The notes: generated from the letters alone by a model not told the origin. A stretch of DNA of 64,000 nt from Moritella sp. (GCF_013215705.1 NZ_JABSQR010000014.1:62001-126000), one strand, 5' to 3'. Positions 1 to 8,801 are shown, counted from the first letter of the stretch. Program-made: numbers and translations.

Positions 1-2
1 CT

Positions 3-656
3 GTGTTTAACTATCAACAAGGGCCCTGTTATCGTTGTCTTTATCCAACGCCGCCACCGCCAGGGTTAGTGCCTTCTTGCGCCGAAGGTGGTGTGCTTGG
101 GGTATTACCGGCGATTATCGCTTCAATTCAGGCGACCGAAGCGATTAAAATGCTGACCAAAATGGGGGATAGCTTATCTGGTAAGCTGTTGCTATATGAT
201 GCGCTGCAAATGGAGTTTGAATATCTGCAGATTGAGAAAAACCCGGATTGCCCGTTATGTGGTAAATATCCGTCGATTCATGCATTGATCGATTATCAGC
301 AATTTTGTGGTATTACAACCAGCAGCGAACCGCGCAGTTATCAGGACATCAGCCCGCAGACGTTGAAACAGTGGTTGGATGTTAAAGAACCCTTCGTTTT
401 AATCGACGTGAGAGAACCTTATGAACGCGAAATTTGTAAGATAATGGAGAGCCAGCATATCCCTATGGCTCAGATCGATGCGCATATGGCGGAGTTCAAA
501 CCCGAGCAAGTACTGGTGGTTCACTGTAAGTTAGGGGGGCGCTCTGCGAAAGTGTGTCAACAGTTTACTGCTCAGGGTTATAAGCATGTTTTTAATCTCA
601 CTGGTGGTATTTTAGCTTGGGTGGATGCCATCGATAATAAGTTGATTCGTTATTAG
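3..656 (+). CDS. ThiF/MoeB/HesA-type E1-like protein with C-terminal rhodanese domain (5' truncated)
   Basis: The reading frame is open to the left edge, so the first residue seen is internal and the N-terminal ATP-binding part is missing. The visible part begins in the E1-like fold: a CxxC pair (CYRC) near residues 9-12 and a second (CPLC) near 84-87 match the structural zinc ligands of MoeB/ThiF proteins, with the GVLGVLPAIIASIQATEAIK helix region between them. From about residue 115 a rhodanese domain follows, with a CKLGGRS active loop and Cys175 (window numbering) as the persulfide-carrying residue. Family knowledge suggests adenylation of a ubiquitin-like sulfur carrier in molybdopterin or thiamine synthesis, with the rhodanese supplying sulfur. 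Which pathway cannot be told without the upstream genes. Confidence 0.85.
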   Translation: MFNYQQGPCYRCLYPTPPPPGLVPSCAEGGVLGVLPAIIASIQATEAIKMLTKMGDSLSGKLLLYDALQMEFEYLQIEKNPDCPLCGKYPSIHALIDYQQFCGITTSSEPRSYQDISPQTLKQWLDVKEPFVLIDVREPYEREICKIMESQHIPMAQIDAHMAEFKPEQVLVVHCKLGGRSAKVCQQFTAQGYKHVFNLTGGILAWVDAIDNKLIRY

Positions 657-746
657 TTACAGTCTGTAATAATGCACGCCATTTACAATGAAACTACCTG
701 TCACTTATCATAAATTGAAAAAAATTATAAAACTCCATCATATTGG

Positions 747-788
747 CACCTCTAAAGTGGTAATCACTCTCTTTGAGGTGTATTTTAA
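747..788 (+). terminator. Possible terminator hairpin after the E1/rhodanese gene
   Basis: CACCTC-t-AAAG at 747-757 pairs with CTTTGAGGTG at 771-780, with one bulged base, followed by a short T-rich stretch (TATTTT). It lies about 90 bases past the stop. The tract is weak, so this is only a plausible terminator. Confidence 0.35.
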
Positions 789-885
789 TGCTGTTAAATC
801 ACTGAATAACAATATATTAATAATGAATAAGTTTGTTTATGTGGTTTTTTGTTTTCAATTAACAGCGTTATAAATGGAGTTTGTA

Positions 886-3468
886 ATGAAAAAACATTTC
901 TTGCTAATTGCTGGTAGCTTGATGGCTATCGGGTTTGCTCAGGCAGATGGTATAGCATCAAAAAGCCAATTATCTATGGTCAATAATCAACATCAACATC
1001 AACATCCACAGTTATCACAGATGCAGGATGTAACCGAACGTCCCCCAATGACATTGCCTGAACTGACAATCTATCCTCGCCTAGAGCGGTTTACTATGTT
1101 GTCGGATGCAGCAATACCAAATATTAATGAAAGTTGTTCCGTAACTGAATTCACCAGCCGAACAGGCCGGAATTTGACCGATTATGTGACTGGGGTTTCT
1201 AGCGACTGTATTAATAAACAGTTTTCTGTAACGGGCGCTGATGCTGCCGACATTTTTAATGAAAACAACATGCTCACGATTACAGATTCTTTCCGCTCAG
1301 CGAGTCGTCGCTACAAGGGGAATAACAGTGATAACATTCTTAATTTAGCACTGTTTTTAAGAGCCGGTTATTATATCCAGTTTTATCAACGAGATGCTGT
1401 AGGTGAGTACTCTAATGCGATCAAACAGTCATCCTTGATCGCATTAGATGAATTTTTCAAAAATGAACATTTTACTGATGTAACAGATGAACACGGTAAA
1501 GTGCTTTCTGAAGTATTAATGCTGGTGGACAGTTCCGGTCACAATGCCGATTTTATTGATGTTGTGAACGATATACTGGTGCGTTTTGATAATAGCTGGA
1601 ATGATTCACGCAATATGAGTGCGGCGATTAACTCGGTATTTACTATCCTATGGCGGGGCCAATGGACAGATGATTTTGCTGAACACCTTGCAAGAGATAA
1701 TAGTATTGTCGATACCCTCAAAGTGTTTATTGATAAGCAGGACTATCTTATCGGCACCGATCATGAGTATTTAATCAATAATGCGGCTAAAGAGCTGGGG
1801 CGCATGCTTAACTATGCACCTTCAGTACAAAATAAGGTAAAACCTTACTTACTTGAATTACTCCGTAATAATAGTATGAGTGGTCGCGGAAGCGGTATCT
1901 GGTTAGCCGCTGCAGAAATGGTGGACTATTACAGTAATTGTGAAGAATACAATATCTGTGGTTATAAAAAACAATTGGAGCAACAAGTCCTTCCTATAAG
2001 TTATACATGTAGTCCGACAATTCAGATCCGTGCTCAGTCTATGACTCAGGATGAGCTGGAGCAGTCATGTGAACAAATGGCGAAGGAAGAGATTTACTTC
2101 CACGCAAAACTTAATACGGGTTATCAGCCAGTGACGGATGATCATAATTCGGCACTGGAAGTGGTGATCTTCAATGATACCGCTAATTATAAACAGTACG
2201 CGGGCACTTTTTTTGGGATTAGCACTGATAACGGTGGCATGTATTTGGAAGGTGAGCCTTCTGCTCCTAATAATCAGGCGCGTTTTATTGCCTATGAAGC
2301 GGATTGGATCACAGATCGCTTTGAGGTTTGGAACCTTAAGCATGAGTATGTTCATTATCTTGATGGGCGATACAATATCAAAGGTAATTTTAACGATTCA
2401 ACAAAAGAATCGACTATTTGGTGGATTGAAGGTCTTGCTGAGTATATATCGCACGGTGATGATAATAGTGATGCGATTGAAGTTGGTAGGAATAATAATT
2501 ATCAACTAAATGATCTATTTATGAATAATTATAAAAGTGGTCAAGAAAGAATTTACCGTGGTGGTTATCTAGCCGTCCGCTATATGTTTGAAAAACATGC
2601 TGTGGAAGTTAACAATATTCTTAATGAATTACGTCAAGGTAACTTCAGTAACTACGCCAGTTATATGTTAGCTATGGGTGATATTTATAATGCTGATTTC
2701 AGTTATTGGTTGACTGAACTTGGTAATGGCAACAATAGCGGTGGTAATAATAGCGGTGGTAATAATAGCGGTGGTAATAATAGCGGTGGTAATAATAACA
2801 TCGGCGCGTGTATTACTCCTGAAGAAGCGAATGGGGTTTTAAGTCTCAATAGTCCTATCTGTGGTCTGTCTGGTACTGATTTAGCTTATTATTACTATTA
2901 TGTAGAAGAAGCTGGCACCTTGTATTTTTCTACGCAGGGTGGCAGTGGCAATGCTGATCTTTATTTTAGTGACAGCTCATGGGCAACTGATACCAATTAT
3001 ACTTTATCGTCAGTACAGCAAGGGAATAATGAGCTGATCAGAGCGGATGTGTCTGCGGGTTGGGTATACTTGACGGTCAAAGGAGAACCTGATTTTTCTC
3101 ATATAAAATTGATGGTCAGTAACATTGAACCTCAGCTACCAGTTAACAGCTGCATCGCTAGCGAAGACACTGACGGTTCGTTAACGGCAGGCCAAGCGGT
3201 TTGCGTTACCTCTGAACACCCAGAATACTTTGCTTATTATGTCGAAGATGATTCGACGTTATTCTTTAGTACTGAGGGCGGTGAAGGTGATGTAAATCTT
3301 TATTATAATGATGCTTCTTGGGCATCAAAAGATAGCTATCAACAATCCTCAACCAATAGTGGTAACCGTGAAGAAATTACAGTACATGCCAGTAAAGGCT
3401 GGGTATATCTTACTTTAGATGCAGCGGAAGCATACCGTAATGTTAGAGTAAAGGTTTCAACCTATTAG
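886..3468 (+). CDS. Secreted microbial collagenase (peptidase family M9)
   Basis: Zinc metalloprotease predicted to degrade collagen outside the cell. I start it at the ATG at 886 rather than the in-frame ATG at 874, because GGAG at 876-879 is well placed for 886 and a classic signal peptide (KKHFLLIAGSLMAIGFAQA) begins there. An M9 N-terminal region is followed by the zinc motif HEYVH at residues 486-490. Glu515 in WWIEGLAEY aligns with the third zinc ligand of clostridial collagenases. A (NNSGG)4 linker at residues 616-635 leads to two C-terminal beta-rich modules (about 640-740 and 750-860) that resemble PPC domains, each with a GWVYLTV/L-type strand. The gene stands alone. The length of 860 residues fits Vibrio-type collagenases. 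Confidence 0.9.
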   Translation: MKKHFLLIAGSLMAIGFAQADGIASKSQLSMVNNQHQHQHPQLSQMQDVTERPPMTLPELTIYPRLERFTMLSDAAIPNINESCSVTEFTSRTGRNLTDYVTGVSSDCINKQFSVTGADAADIFNENNMLTITDSFRSASRRYKGNNSDNILNLALFLRAGYYIQFYQRDAVGEYSNAIKQSSLIALDEFFKNEHFTDVTDEHGKVLSEVLMLVDSSGHNADFIDVVNDILVRFDNSWNDSRNMSAAINSVFTILWRGQWTDDFAEHLARDNSIVDTLKVFIDKQDYLIGTDHEYLINNAAKELGRMLNYAPSVQNKVKPYLLELLRNNSMSGRGSGIWLAAAEMVDYYSNCEEYNICGYKKQLEQQVLPISYTCSPTIQIRAQSMTQDELEQSCEQMAKEEIYFHAKLNTGYQPVTDDHNSALEVVIFNDTANYKQYAGTFFGISTDNGGMYLEGEPSAPNNQARFIAYEADWITDRFEVWNLKHEYVHYLDGRYNIKGNFNDSTKESTIWWIEGLAEYISHGDDNSDAIEVGRNNNYQLNDLFMNNYKSGQERIYRGGYLAVRYMFEKHAVEVNNILNELRQGNFSNYASYMLAMGDIYNADFSYWLTELGNGNNSGGNNSGGNNSGGNNSGGNNNIGACITPEEANGVLSLNSPICGLSGTDLAYYYYYVEEAGTLYFSTQGGSGNADLYFSDSSWATDTNYTLSSVQQGNNELIRADVSAGWVYLTVKGEPDFSHIKLMVSNIEPQLPVNSCIASEDTDGSLTAGQAVCVTSEHPEYFAYYVEDDSTLFFSTEGGEGDVNLYYNDASWASKDSYQQSSTNSGNREEITVHASKGWVYLTLDAAEAYRNVRVKVSTY
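2731..2790 (+). repeat. In-frame 15-bp tandem repeat (4 copies) encoding an NNSGG linker
   Basis: Four near-identical copies of AATAATAGCGGTGGT lie head to tail inside the collagenase gene; only the first differs, by one base. The 15-bp period keeps the frame, so slippage would change linker length without breaking the protein. It separates the catalytic part from the PPC-like modules. Confidence 0.95.
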
Positions 3469-3492
3469 CATAGTCTGAGTTTTTATGTTTAT

Positions 3493-3519
3493 GACTCCTC
3501 GACGTAATGAAGAGGAGTC
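3493..3519 (+). terminator. Hairpin downstream of the collagenase gene
   Basis: GACTCCTC (3493-3500) and GAGGAGTC (3512-3519) form a perfect 8-bp stem with an 11-base loop, 24 bases after the stop. No T-run follows directly, so termination is likely but not typical. The rest of the interval to 3771 is A+T-rich and shows nothing else I can name. Confidence 0.45.
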
Positions 3520-3771
3520 TGCACATATTTTGAATATGTTTAGCCGTACGAATGATAAATTGGGAATTAAAGGTTAGGCAGATTTAAGAAATAGTTTTTT
3601 GGCGGATAAAATAAGCAGGTCTAAATTTCGTATTGAGAGCATGTAGTGGTCGATATTTACATTTAAACTGAAATAAATGGTTATTTGTTTTGGTAAATGT
3701 CCATTATGTAGATTTAGCTCTTTAAGTTGTGGTATCTACCAGTCTTTCATAATACATATCTCATTGTTGTA

Positions 3772-3790
3772 AATGGCAATGCTTATCATT
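3772..3790 (+). promoter_or_regulatory. Fur box upstream of the PepSY membrane protein
   Basis: AATGGCAATGCTTATCATT matches the 19-bp Fur consensus (AATGATAAT-N-ATTATCATT) at 7 of 9 bases on the left arm and 8 of 9 on the right. It lies 53 bases before the start codon at 3844, a position that would block a promoter. Iron repression is inferred. Confidence 0.65.
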
Positions 3791-3843
3791 ACACTCCTTG
3801 TTGTTTGGCATTTTGAGCCTAAATCAGATAATAAGGAACGGTT

Positions 3844-4407
3844 ATGAAAAAGGTAAATTGGAAACGAGTCAACCGTAAAACCCATTATTGGGGAGCTGCA
3901 ATTATCGCGTTGCCTATATTGGTTGTGCTTATTAGTGGGTTATTACTGCAAGTAAAAAAAGAATTTACTTGGGTTCAACCCGCTAGCATGAAAGGTGAGG
4001 GCAAAGTACCCACATTATCTTTTCAACAAATTTTGGATATCGCTAGTACAGTGCCAGAAGCCGAGATTCAGGGTTGGAAAAACGTAAGCCGGATAGATGT
4101 TAGGCCTTCTAAAGGGATTGTGAAAGTAAAGGCTAAAAACAAAATTGAAATTCAAATTGATAATATCAGCGGTAAGATATTACAAGTCGAATATCGACGT
4201 TCAGATCTAATTGAATCGTTACACGATGGTTCATTTTTTCATGAACATGCTAAATTATGGTTATTTTTACCTGCCGCAGTGATGTTACTGATGCTGTGGA
4301 TAACGGGGATATATATGTTCTTAGTGCCTTATATTTTAAGACGCAAAAACCGTAAGAGATTGGAATTAAGGGATGCGGATCAGGGGTTGTCTTCATTGAT
4401 TAATTAA
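3844..4407 (+). CDS. PepSY-associated transmembrane protein, probably iron-regulated
   Basis: Inner-membrane protein of 187 residues with an N-terminal segment HYWGAAIIALPILVVLISG (about 17-38), a periplasmic PepSY-like region (about 50-120), the ESLHDGSFFHEHAKLW element and a second membrane helix (about 138-162), then a basic cytoplasmic tail. This is the short form of the PepSY_TM family. Some members act beside siderophore uptake systems as ferric-siderophore reductases or accessory proteins. No TonB receptor is adjacent, so substrate and partner are unknown. The Fur box upstream supports an iron-related role, and GGAA at 3835-3838 serves as ribosome site. A terminator follows directly, so it is monocistronic. 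Confidence 0.8.
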   Translation: MKKVNWKRVNRKTHYWGAAIIALPILVVLISGLLLQVKKEFTWVQPASMKGEGKVPTLSFQQILDIASTVPEAEIQGWKNVSRIDVRPSKGIVKVKAKNKIEIQIDNISGKILQVEYRRSDLIESLHDGSFFHEHAKLWLFLPAAVMLLMLWITGIYMFLVPYILRRKNRKRLELRDADQGLSSLIN

Positions 4408-4437
4408 GCAGTTGTACAGGCTGAGATAAAAGATTAG

Positions 4438-4472
4438 ACGCGGTGAGTTATTTGCTACTAACCGCGTTTTTT
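4438..4472 (+). terminator. Rho-independent terminator after the PepSY gene
   Basis: ACGCGGT (4438-4444) pairs with ACCGCGT (4461-4467), and six T residues end at 4472. It sits between convergent genes and abuts the end of gcvR at 4476. Confidence 0.75.
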
Positions 4473-4475
4473 CAG

Positions 4476-5015
4476 TTAAGATATGGCAGTTTTGTGTTCT
4501 ACCATAAAGTGATATTCAGCATTCAAAATGGTACACAGTCCGCTGAGTTCCGATTCTAAAACAGCCAAATCACAGTCAGACGTCGTATTTAGCGTAAAGT
4601 GTGCTTTAAGTATATCTGAGCTGTCTGCCGCGGTTAATATCTCTGAGCGTAGTCCGGCTAAATTAAGATTATTATTGGTAAAGAATAACGTAAACTTTTC
4701 GATAATGCCGGTTGCATCAGGGATCGTTACTTCAACTTCAATGGTATGATCATAGCTAATTGGTTCGTGACGTTCGGTGCGCTTCATCATGGTAATTAAG
4801 TCGAGTTCTTGACTCTTTAATGGCAAGCTAGATTCAAGTTGGATCATGGCGTTCCATTCACCAGACAACAGCATGATCAGGGTGAACTCATTACCAAAAA
4901 TAGCCAGTCTGCTATCGACGATATTACAGCCGCAATTACTGACGTGGCCAATCAGTTTGTGGACGATACCTGGACTGTTGCTGCCAAGGGCGGTGATAAC
5001 TAAATTCTGCGTCAT
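4476..5015 (-). CDS. gcvR: Glycine cleavage system transcriptional repressor GcvR
   Basis: ACT-domain regulator of 179 residues. Two ACT modules are visible: residues about 4-75 (ITALGSNSPGIVHKLIGHVS, then the CNIVDSRLAIFG pattern) and about 90-170 (EVEVTIPDATGIIEKF). In E. coli GcvR binds GcvA and blocks activation of the gcvTHP operon when glycine is low; it has no DNA-binding domain of its own. It is divergent from dapA, the same neighbour relation as in enterics and vibrios. An AAGGAT ribosome site lies before the ATG at 5015. Identity rests on size, double ACT architecture and synteny. Confidence 0.88.
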   Translation of the reverse strand: MTQNLVITALGSNSPGIVHKLIGHVSNCGCNIVDSRLAIFGNEFTLIMLLSGEWNAMIQLESSLPLKSQELDLITMMKRTERHEPISYDHTIEVEVTIPDATGIIEKFTLFFTNNNLNLAGLRSEILTAADSSDILKAHFTLNTTSDCDLAVLESELSGLCTILNAEYHFMVEHKTAIS

Positions 5016-5074
5016 GTTATTCCAGATCCTTTTTTATTCAGGGTCAATTAAAGTAAGTAAACAGTGGAGCATGA

Positions 5075-5158
5075 TATACCCAAGCAACTTCAAGATGCAA
5101 CAATCTGTAAGCTTATCAACCAGCATATTGATGTTGGCAGCTAGCTAAGGTAGATATA
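5075..5158. repeat. Dispersed repeat family A, half or decayed copy
   Basis: TATACCCAAGCAACTTCAAG starts at 5075 and continues into ATGCAA. It matches the arm found at 8881-8906, 47296-47320 and 52928-52953. The expected opposite arm is only faintly recognisable around 5133-5158 (CAGCTAGCTAAGG). It lies in the gcvR-dapA divergent promoter region. Confidence 0.6.
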
Positions 5159-5235
5159 ACAGAATATGCTTGCGGCAACTGACTGCTACATATTACTATG
5201 CCACGTGTTTTATAGTCAGTTATAACAAGGCCAAT

Positions 5236-6114
5236 ATGTTAACAGGTAATATCGTCGCACTTATCACTCCGATGCTCGACAATGGAGACGTCGATCTTTG
5301 CTCTTTACAAGGTTTAGTTGAATATCACATCCAGAGCAATACCATCGCATTAGCTGTATTGGGCACGACTGGAGAGTCTTGTACTTTTACCCAAGATGAG
5401 CACCTTTCCGTGGTTAAAGCAGTACTGGACATGGCGCAAGGTCGTATCGCGATTATTGCTGGGTCAGGGTCAAATAGCACTCGTAACGCCATTAAGTTAA
5501 GTCAAGAATTACACAAGCTAGGCGTAACAGCCGGACTTTGTGTCACGCCTTATTATAATAAGCCAACCCAAGAAGGGTTATATCAGCATTATAAAGCGAT
5601 CACTGAAGCCTGTGATTTGCCTCAGATTTTGTATAATGTACCCAGCCGTACTGGTTGTGATATTAGTAATGAGATCGTGGTTAGATTAGCGGAACTTAAT
5701 GCTATCATAGGTATCAAAGATGCTACCGGTGATTTAACGCGTTTAACTCAGCTTAAACCCTGCCTTCCGGATGATTTTTTACTATATAGTGGTGATGATG
5801 CAACGGGCTGTGAGTTTATGTTGCAAGGCGGTAATGGGGTTATTTCTGTTACCAGTAATGTTGCTGCCGATGCCATGAGCCGTATGTGTTCGCTAGCATT
5901 AGCAGGAAAGCGCCAAGAAGCGACTGAAATTAATAATAAATTAATGCGTTTACACCAAGATTTATTTGTCGAAGCCAACCCAATCCCGGTAAAATGGGCG
6001 TGCAAACAGTTATTTTTGACTGCAACGGCTAATTTACGGTTACCGTTAATTGAATTAGATCAGCAATATCATGCTCAAGTGAGTGCGGCACTCGCGCTTG
6101 CAGTGGATGCATAA
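5236..6114 (+). CDS. dapA: 4-hydroxy-tetrahydrodipicolinate synthase
   Basis: Condenses pyruvate with aspartate semialdehyde, the first committed step to diaminopimelate and lysine. I place the start at the ATG at 5236 (MLTGNIVALITPM), which aligns with E. coli DapA, has AAGG at 5227-5230 and gives the family length of 292 residues; an in-frame ATG at 5170 would add 22 residues with no family support. Visible landmarks are the pyruvate-binding LGTTGES loop, the YYNKPTQEGLY segment with the catalytic tyrosine, YNVPSRTG, and the Schiff-base lysine in IGIKDATGD (Lys161). bamC follows 27 bases later, the same pair as dapA-nlpB in E. coli, so the two are probably cotranscribed. Confidence 0.97.
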   Translation: MLTGNIVALITPMLDNGDVDLCSLQGLVEYHIQSNTIALAVLGTTGESCTFTQDEHLSVVKAVLDMAQGRIAIIAGSGSNSTRNAIKLSQELHKLGVTAGLCVTPYYNKPTQEGLYQHYKAITEACDLPQILYNVPSRTGCDISNEIVVRLAELNAIIGIKDATGDLTRLTQLKPCLPDDFLLYSGDDATGCEFMLQGGNGVISVTSNVAADAMSRMCSLALAGKRQEATEINNKLMRLHQDLFVEANPIPVKWACKQLFLTATANLRLPLIELDQQYHAQVSAALALAVDA

Positions 6115-6141
6115 ATTTTTGAATTAGGGAATATTAATACT

Positions 6142-7272
6142 ATGACTACGTCATCAACAGGTCACCGCTTGACTAACGCAAAGCGTTATAGCGTATTAGC
6201 GTGTGCTATTTTAGTCAGTGCTTGTTCAGGAACAGATACAAGGCGTCAGGCCAATCAAGATTTTGAATATTTAAAGCAGACAACACAGCCAGAATTGGTG
6301 ATTGCAGAAGGGCTTGATACACCGTTATACACACAGCGTTATAACGTGCCTGAATTAGCCGAAGGGACTGAGAATCGCCCGGTTGGTGCTGATGTTGATG
6401 TACGTTCGCCAGTACAAATTCTAGCGTTATCGCCATTAGTACGTGTTGAAGAAGGCCGTGAAAATGTGACAGTTTGGTTTAATAGCCGTAGTTCACAAGA
6501 GAATATTTCTGCGCAGGTATGGACATTATTAGCTAACTTCTTAGCCGATAAAAAAGTGGCGATTGCCAAGCTAGATGAGACGAATCATACTTTAGAAACG
6601 GATTGGTTGATTAACCAAGAAACGTTTGATGAGTTTAAAGAAGTATCGAAATACGAACTCAAGCAACGCTATAAATTTACGTTATTAACCGCGGCAAGTA
6701 AGCGTACTGTCGGTCTACAAGTGGATTTGATTGATCACGAAGAACGCTTAGAAGGTACTAAGGTTGATAATAATTTAAGTAAAGGCGATCGCCGTCGTTT
6801 TGCCGTGCAGATGTTAAATCTCGTTAATATTTATTACGAAATTGACCGTATCGAAGGTCATAACAAAGAAACGGCAGAACAAAAAGCGTCAGAGCTTAAA
6901 ATTGATTTTGTTGATCAGAAACACCCTGTTATGACCTTAAATATCCCGTTTGATGATGCTTGGACGTTATTACCAATGGTATTAAACAAAGTAGGGATGA
7001 CAGTTGAAGATGAAGATAAACTTGCAGCGACTATGCTAGTGAGCTTTGATGAACAGTCTGATAAGTTCTGGACTGACAATAAAATAACGCCGGTGAAGCT
7101 CGCTGAAGATGACTACCGTATTCAGGTTGGCGAAATAAAAGGCCATACTTCAATCGCGTTCTTTGGTGAAGATAAACAGCCATTGTCAGCAGAAGTGATG
7201 AGCCAGTTATTTATTAGCTTGAAAGATGCAGCTGATGCACTACGTGCAGAGAAAGCAGTAAACGAAGAGTAA
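6142..7272 (+). CDS. bamC: Outer membrane assembly lipoprotein BamC
   Basis: Lipoprotein of the BAM complex that inserts beta-barrel proteins. The N-terminal signal ends in the lipobox LVSAC with acylated Cys28, and Asp at +2 is absent (Ser-Gly follow), consistent with outer-membrane sorting. The unstructured lasso region rich in Pro/Glu (about 35-90) precedes two helix-grip domains: about 100-220, with VWFNSRSSQENISAQVW, and about 255-365. At 376 residues it is slightly longer than E. coli BamC (344). It follows dapA directly and ends at a strong terminator. Confidence 0.93.
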   Translation: MTTSSTGHRLTNAKRYSVLACAILVSACSGTDTRRQANQDFEYLKQTTQPELVIAEGLDTPLYTQRYNVPELAEGTENRPVGADVDVRSPVQILALSPLVRVEEGRENVTVWFNSRSSQENISAQVWTLLANFLADKKVAIAKLDETNHTLETDWLINQETFDEFKEVSKYELKQRYKFTLLTAASKRTVGLQVDLIDHEERLEGTKVDNNLSKGDRRRFAVQMLNLVNIYYEIDRIEGHNKETAEQKASELKIDFVDQKHPVMTLNIPFDDAWTLLPMVLNKVGMTVEDEDKLAATMLVSFDEQSDKFWTDNKITPVKLAEDDYRIQVGEIKGHTSIAFFGEDKQPLSAEVMSQLFISLKDAADALRAEKAVNEE

Positions 7273-7305
7273 TGTGCAACACCTAGGGTGTTAACCCTAC
7301 TATAA

Positions 7306-7349
7306 AAACAACAAAGGCCTATGTAGCGATACATAGGCCTTTGTTGTTT
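7306..7349. terminator. Strong bidirectional terminator between bamC and the DUF2897 gene
   Basis: A perfect 19-bp stem, 7306-7324 with 7331-7349, encloses a 6-base loop. The arms begin with A-rich and end with T-rich sequence, so it can stop transcription from both convergent genes. Confidence 0.85.
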
Positions 7350-7415
7350 ATCGCTATTACTTTTAGATAGCGTTTTTAGCGAGTGTTTATAAATACAACT
7401 GAGTGGATCCTATTT

Positions 7416-7673
7416 TTATGGATCTTTTTTTATATCATCTGGCATTGGATTTTTATTGTATTTATTACGGTATTCATTGTTATATTCTTGCTGATCTGTG
7501 TCGTCATCATCCGGTAATGCTTTGGCATGTTTTCCGGCATCCAGATGGAAAGCTTTGTTATATTGGTGTTCAATTTCTTCTGGTATCTTCATCTTCATGT
7601 TTGCTGTGTATTTTAACGTCATGATCGATCCTAGAATAAAGCCTAAGACCACCAGAATTATAAGCCAAACCAT
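7416..7673 (-). CDS. Small DUF2897-family membrane protein
   Basis: An 85-residue protein: one N-terminal membrane helix (WLIILVVLGFILGSIMTLK, about 3-21), a short MKMKIP linker, and an acidic, then charged, hydrophilic tail with DDDDTD. This fits DUF2897 of vibrios and relatives, whose function is not known. A near-perfect AGGAGG ribosome site precedes the ATG, which makes a real, well-translated gene likely despite its size. It is the last of a minus-strand group after the M15 peptidase gene. Confidence 0.75.
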   Translation of the reverse strand: MVWLIILVVLGFILGSIMTLKYTANMKMKIPEEIEHQYNKAFHLDAGKHAKALPDDDDTDQQEYNNEYRNKYNKNPMPDDIKKDP

Positions 7674-7753
7674 AAATCCTCCTATTAGTTAATTGTTAAT
7701 TGTTAATTGCTCGTCGTTATTACTCGATATAAATTGATCGTTGTTCTGCCCTG

Positions 7754-8449
7754 TTAATCGGGCGCTGCAACGTTGCAAATATACTGGGTATAAATCTGTT
7801 CTATATTGGCTAAAATAGCCGCTTTACCTTGAATGTCCGCATTGCGAATAGTGTCTGTAATTAACGCCAGGGTAAATGCTTGTTGTGCTGGTTCGGCGAT
7901 AGGCTGGTAACTTAAGTGCCAAGGTTCGCGTGACACGCCACCCAGATCTTGGCGATAAGGACGATAGAAATCACAGTCGGTTATATTGTCATCTAACCAA
8001 GCTGACAGCGACGCTAAATAGCCACCTTCATCATATTCCTGTGGGACCAGTTGTAACTGATAATCCTTGGGTAACGCGCTATAGTCACATACATCAATCT
8101 CGCTGCCCCAATGGTGGCGACTGGCCCCCGGTAACATTGACCAACGTAATATTGCGAATACTTTTTGTTCATCACTAAGTATAGCGTAATCGAGTGGTTG
8201 ACTGTCATGATCCAGAATGGGTCTGAGACCGTTAAACTTATTATTCCAAATACTCAGTTGCTGCTCAAAAGAACGATAGCTAGAGACGACGTCGAGATTG
8301 AATCCAGCCTGTTTCGCACGTGTTTGTAACTGCTGAAATGCAGTTAATGCTTGCCGGTGAATAAGCTTGGGCTGTAATGGCAGTGCCATTACATGATTTT
8401 GCGTTTGTCCGGTTAAAGCCTGTGTGCTCAATAATGGTGTCGTTAGCAT
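7754..8449 (-). CDS. M15-family (VanY-like) D-alanyl-D-alanine carboxypeptidase
   Basis: Zinc peptidase of the VanY/DacB-like M15 family, expected to trim peptidoglycan stem peptides. The diagnostic segments are VSSYRSFEQQ, then RHHWGSEIDVCD, which contains the zinc His and Asp (SxHxxGxxxD type), and EPWHLSY, which contains the catalytic Glu and third zinc ligand (ExxH type). No signal peptide is apparent. I use the ATG at 8449, which aligns with a family-like start; an in-frame GTG at 8470 would overlap the upstream gene and cannot be excluded. No clear ribosome site supports either. It lies 4 bases after the SelW-like gene, suggesting translational coupling. Confidence 0.8.
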   Translation of the reverse strand: MLTTPLLSTQALTGQTQNHVMALPLQPKLIHRQALTAFQQLQTRAKQAGFNLDVVSSYRSFEQQLSIWNNKFNGLRPILDHDSQPLDYAILSDEQKVFAILRWSMLPGASRHHWGSEIDVCDYSALPKDYQLQLVPQEYDEGGYLASLSAWLDDNITDCDFYRPYRQDLGGVSREPWHLSYQPIAEPAQQAFTLALITDTIRNADIQGKAAILANIEQIYTQYICNVAAPD

Positions 8450-8453
8450 TTGA

Positions 8454-8741
8454 TTATACCGTACGATCACTGTGGCCGAGGTCGCGTTCTGGGGCGATAA
8501 TATCCCGTACCAGTTGCTTTAATACTTTCGCTTCGGGGAAACCGCCGTCTTGTTTACGTTCCCAAATCAATTGCTGATTACAATGGATCTCAAAGCGACC
8601 ACCAGTATCTGGGTGTAAGCTTATTTTACTTATCTCTTCACCAAAGGTATGCAGGAGTTCTTGTGTTAGCCAAGTAGAGCGCAACATCCAGTTACACTGT
8701 CGGCAATAGTAAATATCAATTTCAGCTTTGATCTCTGACAC
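8454..8741 (-). CDS. SelT/SelW/SelH (Rdx)-family thioredoxin-fold protein
   Basis: Small protein of about 95 residues with a CxxC redox motif (YYCRQCNW) directly after the first strand, and the family's C-terminal pattern of a WERK-type strand, GGFPEAKVLKQLVRD and a final helix. Cysteine stands where some eukaryotic relatives have selenocysteine. The function in bacteria is unproven; redox activity is inferred. I prefer the GTG at 8741, as GAGGA is 8 bases upstream; a TTG at 8747 is the alternative. It is cotranscribed with the M15 peptidase gene. Confidence 0.75.
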   Translation of the reverse strand: MSEIKAEIDIYYCRQCNWMLRSTWLTQELLHTFGEEISKISLHPDTGGRFEIHCNQQLIWERKQDGGFPEAKVLKQLVRDIIAPERDLGHSDRTV

Positions 8742-8763
8742 AGTCAAGGTCCTCTTTTGTTAA

Positions 8764-8801
8764 TATTACTTATCCTAGCGTACTATTACTTATCCTAGCG
8801 T
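8764..8801. repeat. Two tandem copies of a 20-bp direct repeat
   Basis: TATTACTTATCCTAGCGT occurs at 8764-8781 and again at 8784-8801, a period of 20 bases. It is immediately upstream of the SelW-like gene and next to a family A repeat. Confidence 0.9.

Noticed and set aside
688-873. 61-codon open frame upstream of the collagenase gene
   Set aside because: No ribosome site, low-complexity A+T-rich codons and it runs across a hairpin; it is most likely chance.
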